Assembly (NCBI GenBank): GCA_001777665.1
Contig: MFEQ01000007.1
Span: 1-23,252 of the forward strand
Length of the DNA: 23,252 nucleotides
Direction of reading: 5' to 3'
From: Candidatus Doudnabacteria bacterium RIFCSPHIGHO2_02_FULL_42_25
GTDB taxonomy: Bacteria; Patescibacteria; Doudnabacteria; UBA920; O2-02-FULL-48-8
Each line of letters opens with the position of its first letter. The stretch's first letter is position 1. Position numbers and translations under genes: made by a program. Below are positions 8,001-14,109 of the stretch, piece after piece. Below the pieces are notes generated by a model. That model made no database searches. It was not told the DNA's origin and saw nothing but the letters and a program-made list of their open reading frames with translations.

Positions 8001-8258
8001 ATGCAGTACGTTGTTAGTAAACGGTTCAAGAAACATTTTGATAAACTAAATTCTTCTGTAAAGAAACAATTTATCAATAGAAGAAAATTATTTGAGGCAG
8101 AGCCCCATCATCCCATTCTTCATAATCACGTATTAACTGGCGATTACAAAAATTGTCGAAGCATCAATGTTACTGGCGATGTGCGAGTGATTTTTTCATA
8201 TCTCGACGATGAAACCATTCATTTGATTGATATCGGAACCCATAGTCAGTTATATTAG
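8001..8258 (+). CDS. YafQ-like RelE/ParE-superfamily toxin (second pair)
   Basis: 85 residues, starting directly after the antitoxin stop. It shares the pattern of the toxin at 7341: basic N-terminus (SKRFKKHFDKL), HHPILHNH, CRSINVTGDVRVIF and the ending IGTHSQLY. These are the conserved elements of the YafQ-type mRNA interferase branch of the RelE/ParE superfamily. Its TAG stop overlaps the -35 element of the promoter for the next dockerin gene, so the module is tightly packed against the array. Confidence 0.82.
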   Translation: MQYVVSKRFKKHFDKLNSSVKKQFINRRKLFEAEPHHPILHNHVLTGDYKNCRSINVTGDVRVIFSYLDDETIHLIDIGTHSQLY

Positions 8259-8284
8259 ACAAATAGCATAAAATATGCTATAAT
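8256..8284 (+). promoter_or_regulatory. Promoter for the dockerin gene at 8343, with palindromic spacer
   Basis: TAGACA (8256-8261, one mismatch to TTGACA), a 17-bp spacer and a perfect TATAAT (8279-8284). The palindrome ATAGCAT-AAAAT-ATGCTAT (8263-8281) fills the spacer and enters the -10, so repressor binding there is plausible. This is the clearest promoter seen for an array gene. Confidence 0.6.
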
Positions 8285-8342
8285 TATGTTGTTATAGTAC
8301 AGGTTTGAAACCAAAATAAAAAGAAAACTAAATAAAGATTGA

Positions 8343-10541
8343 ATGAGCAAACTTATTGCTAAAGTCGGGTTATTTGTAATGCTTGTGGGAATTATTTTCC
8401 CAGGCAGTTTTTTATTTAGTCCGAAAACAGTCCAAGCAGCAATTGTAGTAACCAATACCTTTACTCAAGGTTGGGCGACATTTGGACAGGTGGTTCCTCA
8501 AGGTGTTGCTTTCCAAGGATTACAAGTTGGATCATTCCAAACTCAAACTGATGTAAAGAATCGATGGAGTGATGGATCAATTAGGTTTGCTGTGGTTACC
8601 GCAAATATTACTAGTGCTGGTAGTTATGCTATCAATACAGCTCCTACTTCAGCAGGTTCGTTTACTCCAACAATTCCTACTGCTTCAGTTAACTTTAATA
8701 TTGCCGGAACAAATTACACCGCCACGCTTCCGAATAGTGCTTCAAGTGATGTATGGCTTTCGGGAACTCAAGTTAAAGAATGGCGAAGTATCGTAACTCC
8801 CATGAATGGAGGAACACCGCATCCACTTTTAAGAGTTTACTTTGATACTCGAGTTTATAGTGATGGCAAAGCCAGAGTCGATATTGATGTTGAAAATACG
8901 TTAGACGTCACAGGAGGAGATGATGTAACTTATGATGTTAGTATCACAGTAAATGGTTCGAACGTCTTTGCACAAAGTAATATCAAACATTTTTATCTTA
9001 GTCGCTGGCGAAAAGTTTATGCCACCAACGGTTTAGTCGAAGCAGAAACCTATCATGACTTTGCTCCTTATACTCAAACTGGATCAGTCCCAGTTTATGA
9101 TTTTAGTATAATGGCTAACCCCACATATTCCTTTACTAATACATATGTCGGATCACGGGACGGCAAGACTTATGAAGATTTTGGCATCCTAGGAAAAGGT
9201 GGAGCGACTTCTCAATATATGTGGGATCCAGGTGGCAGACCAGAATTAGCGTTGCTTCCAGAATGGACTGCGCAGTATTTAGGGTTCAAAACCCAAAATT
9301 TACGAAAATATACTTTGTTGAGTGGTAATCAAGCCGGCTCTTGGTCTATACATATCCGAGAATCAAATGGCATTTTGGTATCTTTAGACCAGCGTCCGAA
9401 TTTTTTCTTAGATAGTCGAGCTCAAGGGTATGGTGATCCTCTAGAACCGAAAGGGAATTTAAATTTTACAAATAATTTATACGGATATAACAATTCGCAT
9501 GCTTCTTCTTATGCTTATGTCCCATATATAGTTACTGGTGATCGATATTATATGGAAGAAACACAATTTTATGGGAATGTGGCGATGTTGTCAGTCTGGC
9601 CTGCATGTGGACCTAATTATTCTAACCTTAGACCAAATGGTTTAATTATGCATTGTGAGGGAGCGGCTCGCGGCATAGCTCGGGGGGTGACGAATATAGT
9701 CCAGGCTGCTGTAATAACGCCCGATTCTGATCCTTTCAAAACATATTTTATGGATAAGGCCAATAATAACCTAAATAGTATGGATCAATTCGCATCAGGT
9801 CAGATTGCAAGAACTGGTCACCAAGTCAATCCCTACGGTTCAACTTTTGAGTATTATAACTCCGGTCCTAATGGTACCAATTGGACGGGTCCTGTGTATC
9901 AGCAACCACAATGGCAGAACAATTATTTGGCTTGGGCCTTGGACCATGCTTTATCCCTAGGATTTTCAGGTGGTCGGGTGACGAGAGATCGAATAGTCAG
10001 TTATCAGTTAAAATTATTTAATTCTGAACCTGGATACCCCAGAGGCCATGCGGCACCTTACTATCCAGTTACTGGCTTAGTCCAAGCAGATGGAACAGTT
10101 AGTTGGTTTACAAACATGACGGATCTATATAATTGGAACGTTGCAAATAATCCCTACTTTGGTCCAGCAGACCTATTTAGTGGTTATTACGGACCTGATG
10201 CAAGAATTTCTTTGATTATAGCTATAAAACTAGGGCTGCCAAATGCACAATCATCTTATGATTGGCTAATGACGAAACTAAATCCAAGCGATTTTACAGG
10301 AAGTATGGCAATTAGTTTAAGTGGTTCACCAAGCCCGTCTCCAGTTCCCCCACCTCCTCCGCCATCTCCGACCCCAGTAGTTGGGGATATTAATCTTGAC
10401 CGCATCGTTAACTCCATAGATTACTCTATATTAAACTCGGATTGGTTCACATCTGCCACCAGATCAGATTTAAATCGGGATCAGATAGTTAATGCTATAG
10501 ATTATTCATTATTAAACGCTAATTGGTTACGAACATGGTAA
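8343..10541 (+). CDS. Secreted PcRGLX/YetA-like N-domain + alpha/alpha-barrel-like protein with C-terminal dockerin (paralogue)
   Basis: 732 residues, paralogous along its mature length to the protein at 3488. The signal peptide (1 to about 32, MSKLIAKVGLF...QAA) is unrelated to that of the paralogue. The N-domain repeats VPQGVAFQGLQ and NRWSDGSIRFAVV. The alpha/alpha-like part has HASSYAYVPYIVTGDRYYM. A Pro linker leads to the dockerin (681-732). A 70-bp stretch (8469-8538) is identical to 3608-3677 although flanking DNA has diverged. The role is inferred as polysaccharide binding or cleavage; active-site residues cannot be assigned. The last codons overlap the next start (ATGGTAA). Confidence 0.85.
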   Translation: MSKLIAKVGLFVMLVGIIFPGSFLFSPKTVQAAIVVTNTFTQGWATFGQVVPQGVAFQGLQVGSFQTQTDVKNRWSDGSIRFAVVTANITSAGSYAINTAPTSAGSFTPTIPTASVNFNIAGTNYTATLPNSASSDVWLSGTQVKEWRSIVTPMNGGTPHPLLRVYFDTRVYSDGKARVDIDVENTLDVTGGDDVTYDVSITVNGSNVFAQSNIKHFYLSRWRKVYATNGLVEAETYHDFAPYTQTGSVPVYDFSIMANPTYSFTNTYVGSRDGKTYEDFGILGKGGATSQYMWDPGGRPELALLPEWTAQYLGFKTQNLRKYTLLSGNQAGSWSIHIRESNGILVSLDQRPNFFLDSRAQGYGDPLEPKGNLNFTNNLYGYNNSHASSYAYVPYIVTGDRYYMEETQFYGNVAMLSVWPACGPNYSNLRPNGLIMHCEGAARGIARGVTNIVQAAVITPDSDPFKTYFMDKANNNLNSMDQFASGQIARTGHQVNPYGSTFEYYNSGPNGTNWTGPVYQQPQWQNNYLAWALDHALSLGFSGGRVTRDRIVSYQLKLFNSEPGYPRGHAAPYYPVTGLVQADGTVSWFTNMTDLYNWNVANNPYFGPADLFSGYYGPDARISLIIAIKLGLPNAQSSYDWLMTKLNPSDFTGSMAISLSGSPSPSPVPPPPPPSPTPVVGDINLDRIVNSIDYSILNSDWFTSATRSDLNRDQIVNAIDYSLLNANWLRTW

Positions 10542-11884
10542 AAAATCGCATAACAATTTTATTGGTACCTCTATTATTGATGCCGAGTTTTGCGTCGGCT
10601 ACTTTGTTGCAATCAAATAATCTAACACATCTTGGTTCATTTAAAGTTCCATACGTCAGTGATGCATATTATGGTTTTGATTATAGTGGAACAGCTCTGA
10701 GTTACAATCCAACAAACAATTCATTGTTTATGGTGGGGCATCCTTGGTACCAGAAGGTTGGCGAAATTAGTATTCCGGAAATTGGAGGACAGGCAACCGT
10801 CATCCAGTCTTTGACCGATGCTCTGGAAGGAAAAATGGGATTGATTAGTGATCCGGGTGCCAATGTTCAATTAGGGGGCACTTTTCCATGGGGGGATAAG
10901 TTAATCATTTCTGCCTATGTTTACTATGACGGCAACGGAACGACTGTGCTATCTCATTTTATCCGTCCAAAGGATTTATCAGTGACTGGCCAAGTCCAAG
11001 GACCTTTTCGTGTGGGATCGCCATTGGGTGCGGGATTCTATGCGGGACCCATGGCAAGTATTCCATCAAATTGGCAAGCAGCACTAGGAGGGCCTATGAT
11101 TACCGGTCAATGTTGTTTACCAATTATTGGCAGAACCAGTCTAGGTCCAGCTGCATTTTCATTTGATCCGGATAATATTAGTGACACAGGAGCTAAACCT
11201 TTGGTTTATTATCCATTAACCAATCCGACACTTGGAGATGGAGATCCGACGACTCAGGATTATAGTCTTGCTGATACTGCTAAGTACATGGTTATGCCTG
11301 AAGGAAGTGACTCGGTACTGTTTTTTGGTAAACATGGAGCAGGTGACTACTGTTATGGTTATGGTACTTCTGATCCAGCACTGCATGGGACTTTCGCGGA
11401 AGATGGCAATAGATATTGTTACGATCCCACAGGTTCCTCCAAGGGTATTCACACTTATCCGTATTCCGTGCAAGTCTGGGCTTATGATGCTAATGAATTG
11501 GCCAAAGTAGTTCGAGGAGAGAAACAACCTTGGGAAGTGCTTCCTTATTCAACCTGGACTATACCTGGATTGAGTAGCATTGAACCCTTAGGGTTAGCTT
11601 ATGATTCAGCTTCGCAGAAGCTTTATCTAAGCATGTTTGCAGCGGATTATACTTATCCCAAGATTGAAGTTTTTCAAATAAATAGTCTTACACCAACCCC
11701 TCCTCCTCCACCAACCCCCATCAAAGGTGATATCAACCTAGATCACATAGTTAACTCCATCGATTACTCAATTCTAAATAGTGATTGGTTTACTACTAAT
11801 TCTAGATCAGATCTGAACTCTGATGGACTAGTTAATGCTATTGATTACTCTATGCTTAATGCTAATTGGTTTAGAACATGGTAA
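10535..11884 (+). CDS. Secreted beta-propeller-like protein with C-terminal dockerin (paralogue)
   Basis: 449 residues from ATG 10535. A TTG twelve bases upstream is possible, but the ATG reproduces the ATGGTAA overlap used at 2035 and 5653. The signal peptide (about 1-22, MPSFASA cleavage) is a shortened version of that at 2035. The mature part is clearly paralogous to the 2035 protein (FDYSGTALSYNP, NSLFMVGHPW, WAYDANELAKVVRGEKQPW) and propeller-like; no known active site is recognised. The linker is short (TPTPPPPPTP). The dockerin (398-449) has loops DINLDHIVNSID and DLNSDGLVNAID, with M replacing I or L in the last helix. It pairs with the upstream 8343 gene as 2035 pairs with 3488, suggesting a duplicated two-gene unit. 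Confidence 0.85.
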   Translation: MVKNRITILLVPLLLMPSFASATLLQSNNLTHLGSFKVPYVSDAYYGFDYSGTALSYNPTNNSLFMVGHPWYQKVGEISIPEIGGQATVIQSLTDALEGKMGLISDPGANVQLGGTFPWGDKLIISAYVYYDGNGTTVLSHFIRPKDLSVTGQVQGPFRVGSPLGAGFYAGPMASIPSNWQAALGGPMITGQCCLPIIGRTSLGPAAFSFDPDNISDTGAKPLVYYPLTNPTLGDGDPTTQDYSLADTAKYMVMPEGSDSVLFFGKHGAGDYCYGYGTSDPALHGTFAEDGNRYCYDPTGSSKGIHTYPYSVQVWAYDANELAKVVRGEKQPWEVLPYSTWTIPGLSSIEPLGLAYDSASQKLYLSMFAADYTYPKIEVFQINSLTPTPPPPPTPIKGDINLDHIVNSIDYSILNSDWFTTNSRSDLNSDGLVNAIDYSMLNANWFRTW

Positions 11885-11886
11885 AA

Positions 11887-11963
11887 AGCGTTAGACGGTT
11901 TACGGCAGAGCTGCGCGTATCGGTAACCGTCAGACGATACGCGTGGCGCTGACGAATAACGTT
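11887..11963. repeat. GC-rich palindromic REP-like element, copy 1
   Basis: A 9-bp perfect core stem CGCGTATCG (11914-11922) / CGATACGCG (11935-11943) with a 12-nt loop, extended outward by imperfect pairing of CGGCAGAGC with GCGCTGACG. The same core recurs at 15646 and 19333, and the right flank GACGAATAACGTTCT recurs at 3433. The copy follows directly on the last array gene. Confidence 0.75.
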
Positions 11964-11976
11964 CTAACCGCTCGTC

Positions 11977-12011
11977 TTAAAATCCGGTCCTCGCTAAAGA
12001 TAAAAATATGT
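11977..12011. repeat. Array leader copy upstream of the BrnTA-like operon
   Basis: TTAAAATCCGGTCCTCGCT, then AAAGATAAAAATATG matches the leader before the array units at 195, 3488 and 7647. Here its ATG is immediately followed by the BrnT-like promoter instead of a signal peptide. Confidence 0.6.
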
Positions 12012-12040
12012 TTGACAAAACATATCATTTGTAATAGAAT
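12006..12040 (+). promoter_or_regulatory. Promoter and operator of the BrnT/BrnA-like operon
   Basis: TTGACA (12012-12017), a 17-bp spacer and TAGAAT (12035-12040), 8 nt before the toxin ATG, so the 5' UTR is almost absent. A perfect 8-bp-arm palindrome ATATGTTT-GACA-AAACATAT (12006-12025) covers the -35 box and is a good candidate for the antitoxin operator. Confidence 0.7.
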
Positions 12041-12048
12041 AGTTATAT

Positions 12049-12324
12049 ATGAAGCCTTTTGTCTGGAATGAAGAAAAGAATCAGCAGCTGAAAGTGGAAC
12101 GCGGGATAGGTTTTGAGATGATAGTAGAAGTGATAGCCCAAGGGTATATACTCGATCTTTTGCCTCATCCTAATCAGAAAAAATATCGAGGGCAAAGAAT
12201 GTTTGTTGTAAAGATTGAAAATTATGCTTATGTGGTGCCATTTGCAGAGGACAATGAAAAAATATTTTTAAAAACTATTTATCCGAGTCGTGCAGCAACC
12301 AAAAAATATATAATTAATCAATAA
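12049..12324 (+). CDS. brnT: BrnT-like ribonuclease toxin
   Basis: 91 residues. It matches the BrnT pattern: FVWNEEKNQQL at the N-terminus, RGIGFE, a central LPHPNQKKYRGQRMFVV, and the conserved ending LKTIYPSRAATKKY. BrnT proteins are RelE-fold ribonucleases that inhibit translation. The toxin-first gene order with the antitoxin 4 nt downstream is the BrnTA arrangement. It lies on the array strand just past its last dockerin gene, behind a copy of the array leader. Confidence 0.82.
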   Translation: MKPFVWNEEKNQQLKVERGIGFEMIVEVIAQGYILDLLPHPNQKKYRGQRMFVVKIENYAYVVPFAEDNEKIFLKTIYPSRAATKKYIINQ

Positions 12325-12328
12325 TTTT

Positions 12329-12607
12329 ATGAAATACTTTGAATTAGATGAAGAAGAAAAAGAAATACTCAAGGCTTTTAATAATGGTGAATTGAAATCA
12401 GTTCCCAATGTAAAAAAAGAAATTGCTCGTTATACAGCTTATGCGAAAGCTGCTTTGAATAAAACTAAAAATGTTAATTTAAGAATTTCGGAAGCAGATT
12501 TACTCAAAATTAAAGCCAAGGCTTTAGAAAAGGGAATTCCTTACCAAACTCTAATGGCTTCACTTATTCACCAATATTCTACAGGTAGAATAAAAGAACA
12601 AAATTAA
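12329..12607 (+). CDS. BrnA/CopG-like ribbon-helix-helix antitoxin
   Basis: 92 residues, 4 nt after the toxin. The C-terminal half NVNLRISEADLLKIKAKALE, then GIPYQTLMASLIHQYSTG is a typical ribbon-helix-helix (CopG-like) DNA-binding domain. The N-terminal half (LDEEEKEILKAFNNGELKSV) is acidic and helical and would contact the toxin. I expect it to neutralise the BrnT-like toxin and to repress the operon at the 12006-12025 palindrome. A bidirectional terminator follows. Confidence 0.8.
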   Translation: MKYFELDEEEKEILKAFNNGELKSVPNVKKEIARYTAYAKAALNKTKNVNLRISEADLLKIKAKALEKGIPYQTLMASLIHQYSTGRIKEQN

Positions 12608-12608
12608 A

Positions 12609-12638
12609 CTAAAAACCGCTCACTTGAGCGGTTTTTAG
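12609..12638. terminator. Bidirectional rho-independent terminator between convergent TA operons
   Basis: Perfect 13-bp stem CTAAAAACCGCTC (12609-12621) / GAGCGGTTTTTAG (12626-12638) with the 4-nt loop ACTT. A-rich and T-rich ends give U-runs in both directions. It serves the plus-strand BrnTA-like operon and the minus-strand RelE gene, whose stop codon lies inside the hairpin. Confidence 0.88.
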
Positions 12639-12877
12639 TAATCGCGATAAGTTTTTTCAGATCTTCGTTCAATTGCAAGAATAAAGATTTGTCGTTTAAC
12701 CTTTCGGTAAATAATTCTGAGGTCACCTTTACGAACTCGGAAAATATCTTTATTGCCCTTAAGTTTTTGTAGATCCAAACCGATAACATCATCAGTTTGT
12801 AAGCGATCCAGGATATCTTTAACTATTCTTTTTTCTTTCTCAGAAAGCCGGTTTAAGGCTTTTTGAATTTTATCCAT
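12635..12877 (-). CDS. RelE-like mRNA interferase toxin
   Basis: 80 residues. The pattern LQKLKGNKDIFRVRKGDLRI, then IYRKVKRQIFILAIERRSEKTY is that of RelE-family toxins (core strands with conserved Arg and C-terminal Tyr). The N-terminus is an amphipathic helix pair. The ATG overlaps the antitoxin TAA by one base (TAATG), so the two are translationally coupled. The reading frame is intact. Its 3' end shares the terminator with the convergent BrnTA-like operon. Confidence 0.85.
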   Translation of the reverse strand: MDKIQKALNRLSEKEKRIVKDILDRLQTDDVIGLDLQKLKGNKDIFRVRKGDLRIIYRKVKRQIFILAIERRSEKTYRDY

Positions 12878-13089
12878 TAGAGACGGTTTAATAGTTCCTT
12901 GATATTTACGCCGCCTTTTTTTATTTTGGTAAAGTCAATCACTTCTTCCCAGACGTTTGGTCCGACAGGGGAGACTTCAAATACAGGTTTACCACGTCTT
13001 AGCACTATAAAAGTATTCCCGTGATTGACGTGCTTGATTAGGGTATCAACGTTTTGTCTAAACTCTTTAAGTCCCACAATTCTTTTCAT
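12877..13089 (-). CDS. Phd/YefM-like antitoxin
   Basis: 70 residues from the ATG at 13089 (MKRIVGLKEFRQNVDTLI...). An upstream ATG at 13110 would add MNIKYYF, but Phd/YefM proteins usually begin just before the conserved strand-helix LKEFRQN. The signature NTFIVLRRGKPVFEVSPV follows (about 25-43). The C-terminal tail (KIKKGGVNIKELLNRL) would bind the toxin. It precedes and overlaps the RelE-like gene. It is expected to autoregulate through the repeats just upstream. Confidence 0.82.
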   Translation of the reverse strand: MKRIVGLKEFRQNVDTLIKHVNHGNTFIVLRRGKPVFEVSPVGPNVWEEVIDFTKIKKGGVNIKELLNRL

Positions 13090-13108
13090 AAAATAGTATT
13101 TAATGTTC

Positions 13109-13143
13109 AACTTAAGGTTAACTTAAGATAAACTTTCAGTCAA
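13109..13143 (-). promoter_or_regulatory. Candidate promoter/operator of the Phd-RelE operon
   Basis: On the minus strand there is TTGACT (13143-13138) and, after 17 bp, a weak -10-like TAACCT. The direct repeat AACTTAAG-GTT-AACTTAAG (13109-13127 on the plus strand), built on self-complementary CTTAAG, overlaps the -10 and may be the antitoxin binding site. Confidence 0.4.
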
Positions 13144-13150
13144 GTATAAC

Positions 13151-13298
13151 GTCATCCCGACCGAAGCGATTAGCGAAGTGGAGGGATCGCTCTTATGAGG
13201 ATTAATTCTCAAAGGAGTGATTCCCCCGCCTGCCACGCCGGCATGGCGGGCAGGTCGACTCGTGCTTTGATCAATTCTCAAAACTCGCTCGGAATGAC
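13151..13298. repeat. MITE-like element with GTCAT termini
   Basis: The ends GTCATCCCGACCGA and, inverted, GTCATTCCGAGCGA form an imperfect terminal inverted repeat about 14 bp long. The inside holds a strong GC-rich hairpin, CCTGCC-a-CGCC / GGCG-GGCAGG (13229-13254). There is no coding capacity. Such GTCAT-ended palindromic elements are widespread in bacterial intergenic DNA. Here it fills the gap between the sod 3' end and the Phd-RelE promoter. Confidence 0.7.
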
Positions 13299-13306
13299 AC
13301 CAGAAG

Positions 13307-13891
13307 TTATATCAATTTAATTACTTTCCAGAAGTTTTCGATGTATTCTGGGCGGCGGTTTTGATATTTGAGATAATAAGCATGTTCCCAGACGTCCAAT
13401 CCTAGTAATGGTTGCAAACCAGATATGATCGGGGCGTCTTGATTGGGTAAATTTTTAATTTCTAATTTTGAATTTTGATTATTGCGAGCAAGCCAAGTCC
13501 AGCCAGAACCAAATAATTTGGCGGCTGAATCTGTAAATTGCTTTTTGAACTCATCAATTGAGCCAAATGTTTTGGAAATCTCTTTTGCCAGTAATTCATT
13601 TTTGGTATTTGATGGGTCTAGATACATCCAGAATAGCGAGTGATTGAAATGCCCGCCACCGTGGTTACGAATTGCGGTTCGATCAGCATCGTCAACTTTT
13701 AAGGATTGTAAATTAATTAAAAGTTCCTCAAGCGGCCGGCCAACTAATTCTGGATACTTTTCCAAAGTCGCATTGAGTTTATCAACGTAAGTTTGATGAT
13801 GCTTGGTATGGTGGAGTTCCATAGTTTTGGCATCGATATATGGCTCCAAGGCATCATAAACATAGTTTAGTTTGGGTAATTGATGTATCAT
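13307..13891 (-). CDS. sodA: Superoxide dismutase, Mn/Fe family (probably Mn type)
   Basis: 194 residues, close to the family length. It converts superoxide to hydrogen peroxide and oxygen. Expected metal ligands are present: H27 (in ELHHTKHHQTYV), H84 (in HFNHSLFW), D166 and H170 (in DVWEHAYYLKY). The GGGH before the second ligand and Gln151 in NQDAP are typical of Mn-preferring enzymes, though metal use cannot be fixed from sequence. There is no signal peptide, so it is cytosolic. The gene stands alone, divergent from rny. An A+T-rich asparagine/lysine patch near 137-149 is slightly longer than usual. No clear Shine-Dalgarno precedes the ATG. Confidence 0.95.
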   Translation of the reverse strand: MIHQLPKLNYVYDALEPYIDAKTMELHHTKHHQTYVDKLNATLEKYPELVGRPLEELLINLQSLKVDDADRTAIRNHGGGHFNHSLFWMYLDPSNTKNELLAKEISKTFGSIDEFKKQFTDSAAKLFGSGWTWLARNNQNSKLEIKNLPNQDAPIISGLQPLLGLDVWEHAYYLKYQNRRPEYIENFWKVIKLI

Positions 13892-14109
13892 TCTTCAAGT
13901 TTAACGTCCTTGATAATTTCAGTCAATTGTGGTATGTTGAATTTAGCCATTCTGGCTAAATATTGAAGAAATTATTGATTATCTTGATTGATTCGCGTCT
14001 TAATTTGTAAAACTTTGCAATTATCATTTGTTTTCGGGTTTACAGTTCACACAATATTGAAATAGTTTTTAGGTAAGATCGCAACCAACCAAGTTTGGAA
14101 AGGTTTTGT
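13892..14109. other. Divergent intergenic region between sod and rny
   Basis: No gene is seen. A short palindrome TTTAGCC-ATTCT-GGCTAAA (13942-13960) lies about 55 bp upstream of the sod start and could be an operator or a small hairpin. Promoters for both genes must lie here, but no pair of -35/-10 boxes stands out. The sequence GGAAAGG (14097-14103) is a good Shine-Dalgarno for rny. Confidence 0.45.

Noticed and set aside
10523..10534. TTG start for the 10535 dockerin gene
   Set aside because: The ATG at 10535 reproduces the ATGGTAA junction seen at two other array genes; the TTG adds only MVTN.
14095..14109. TTG start for rny
   Set aside because: ATG 14110 has GGAAAGG at good spacing and begins directly with the membrane helix.
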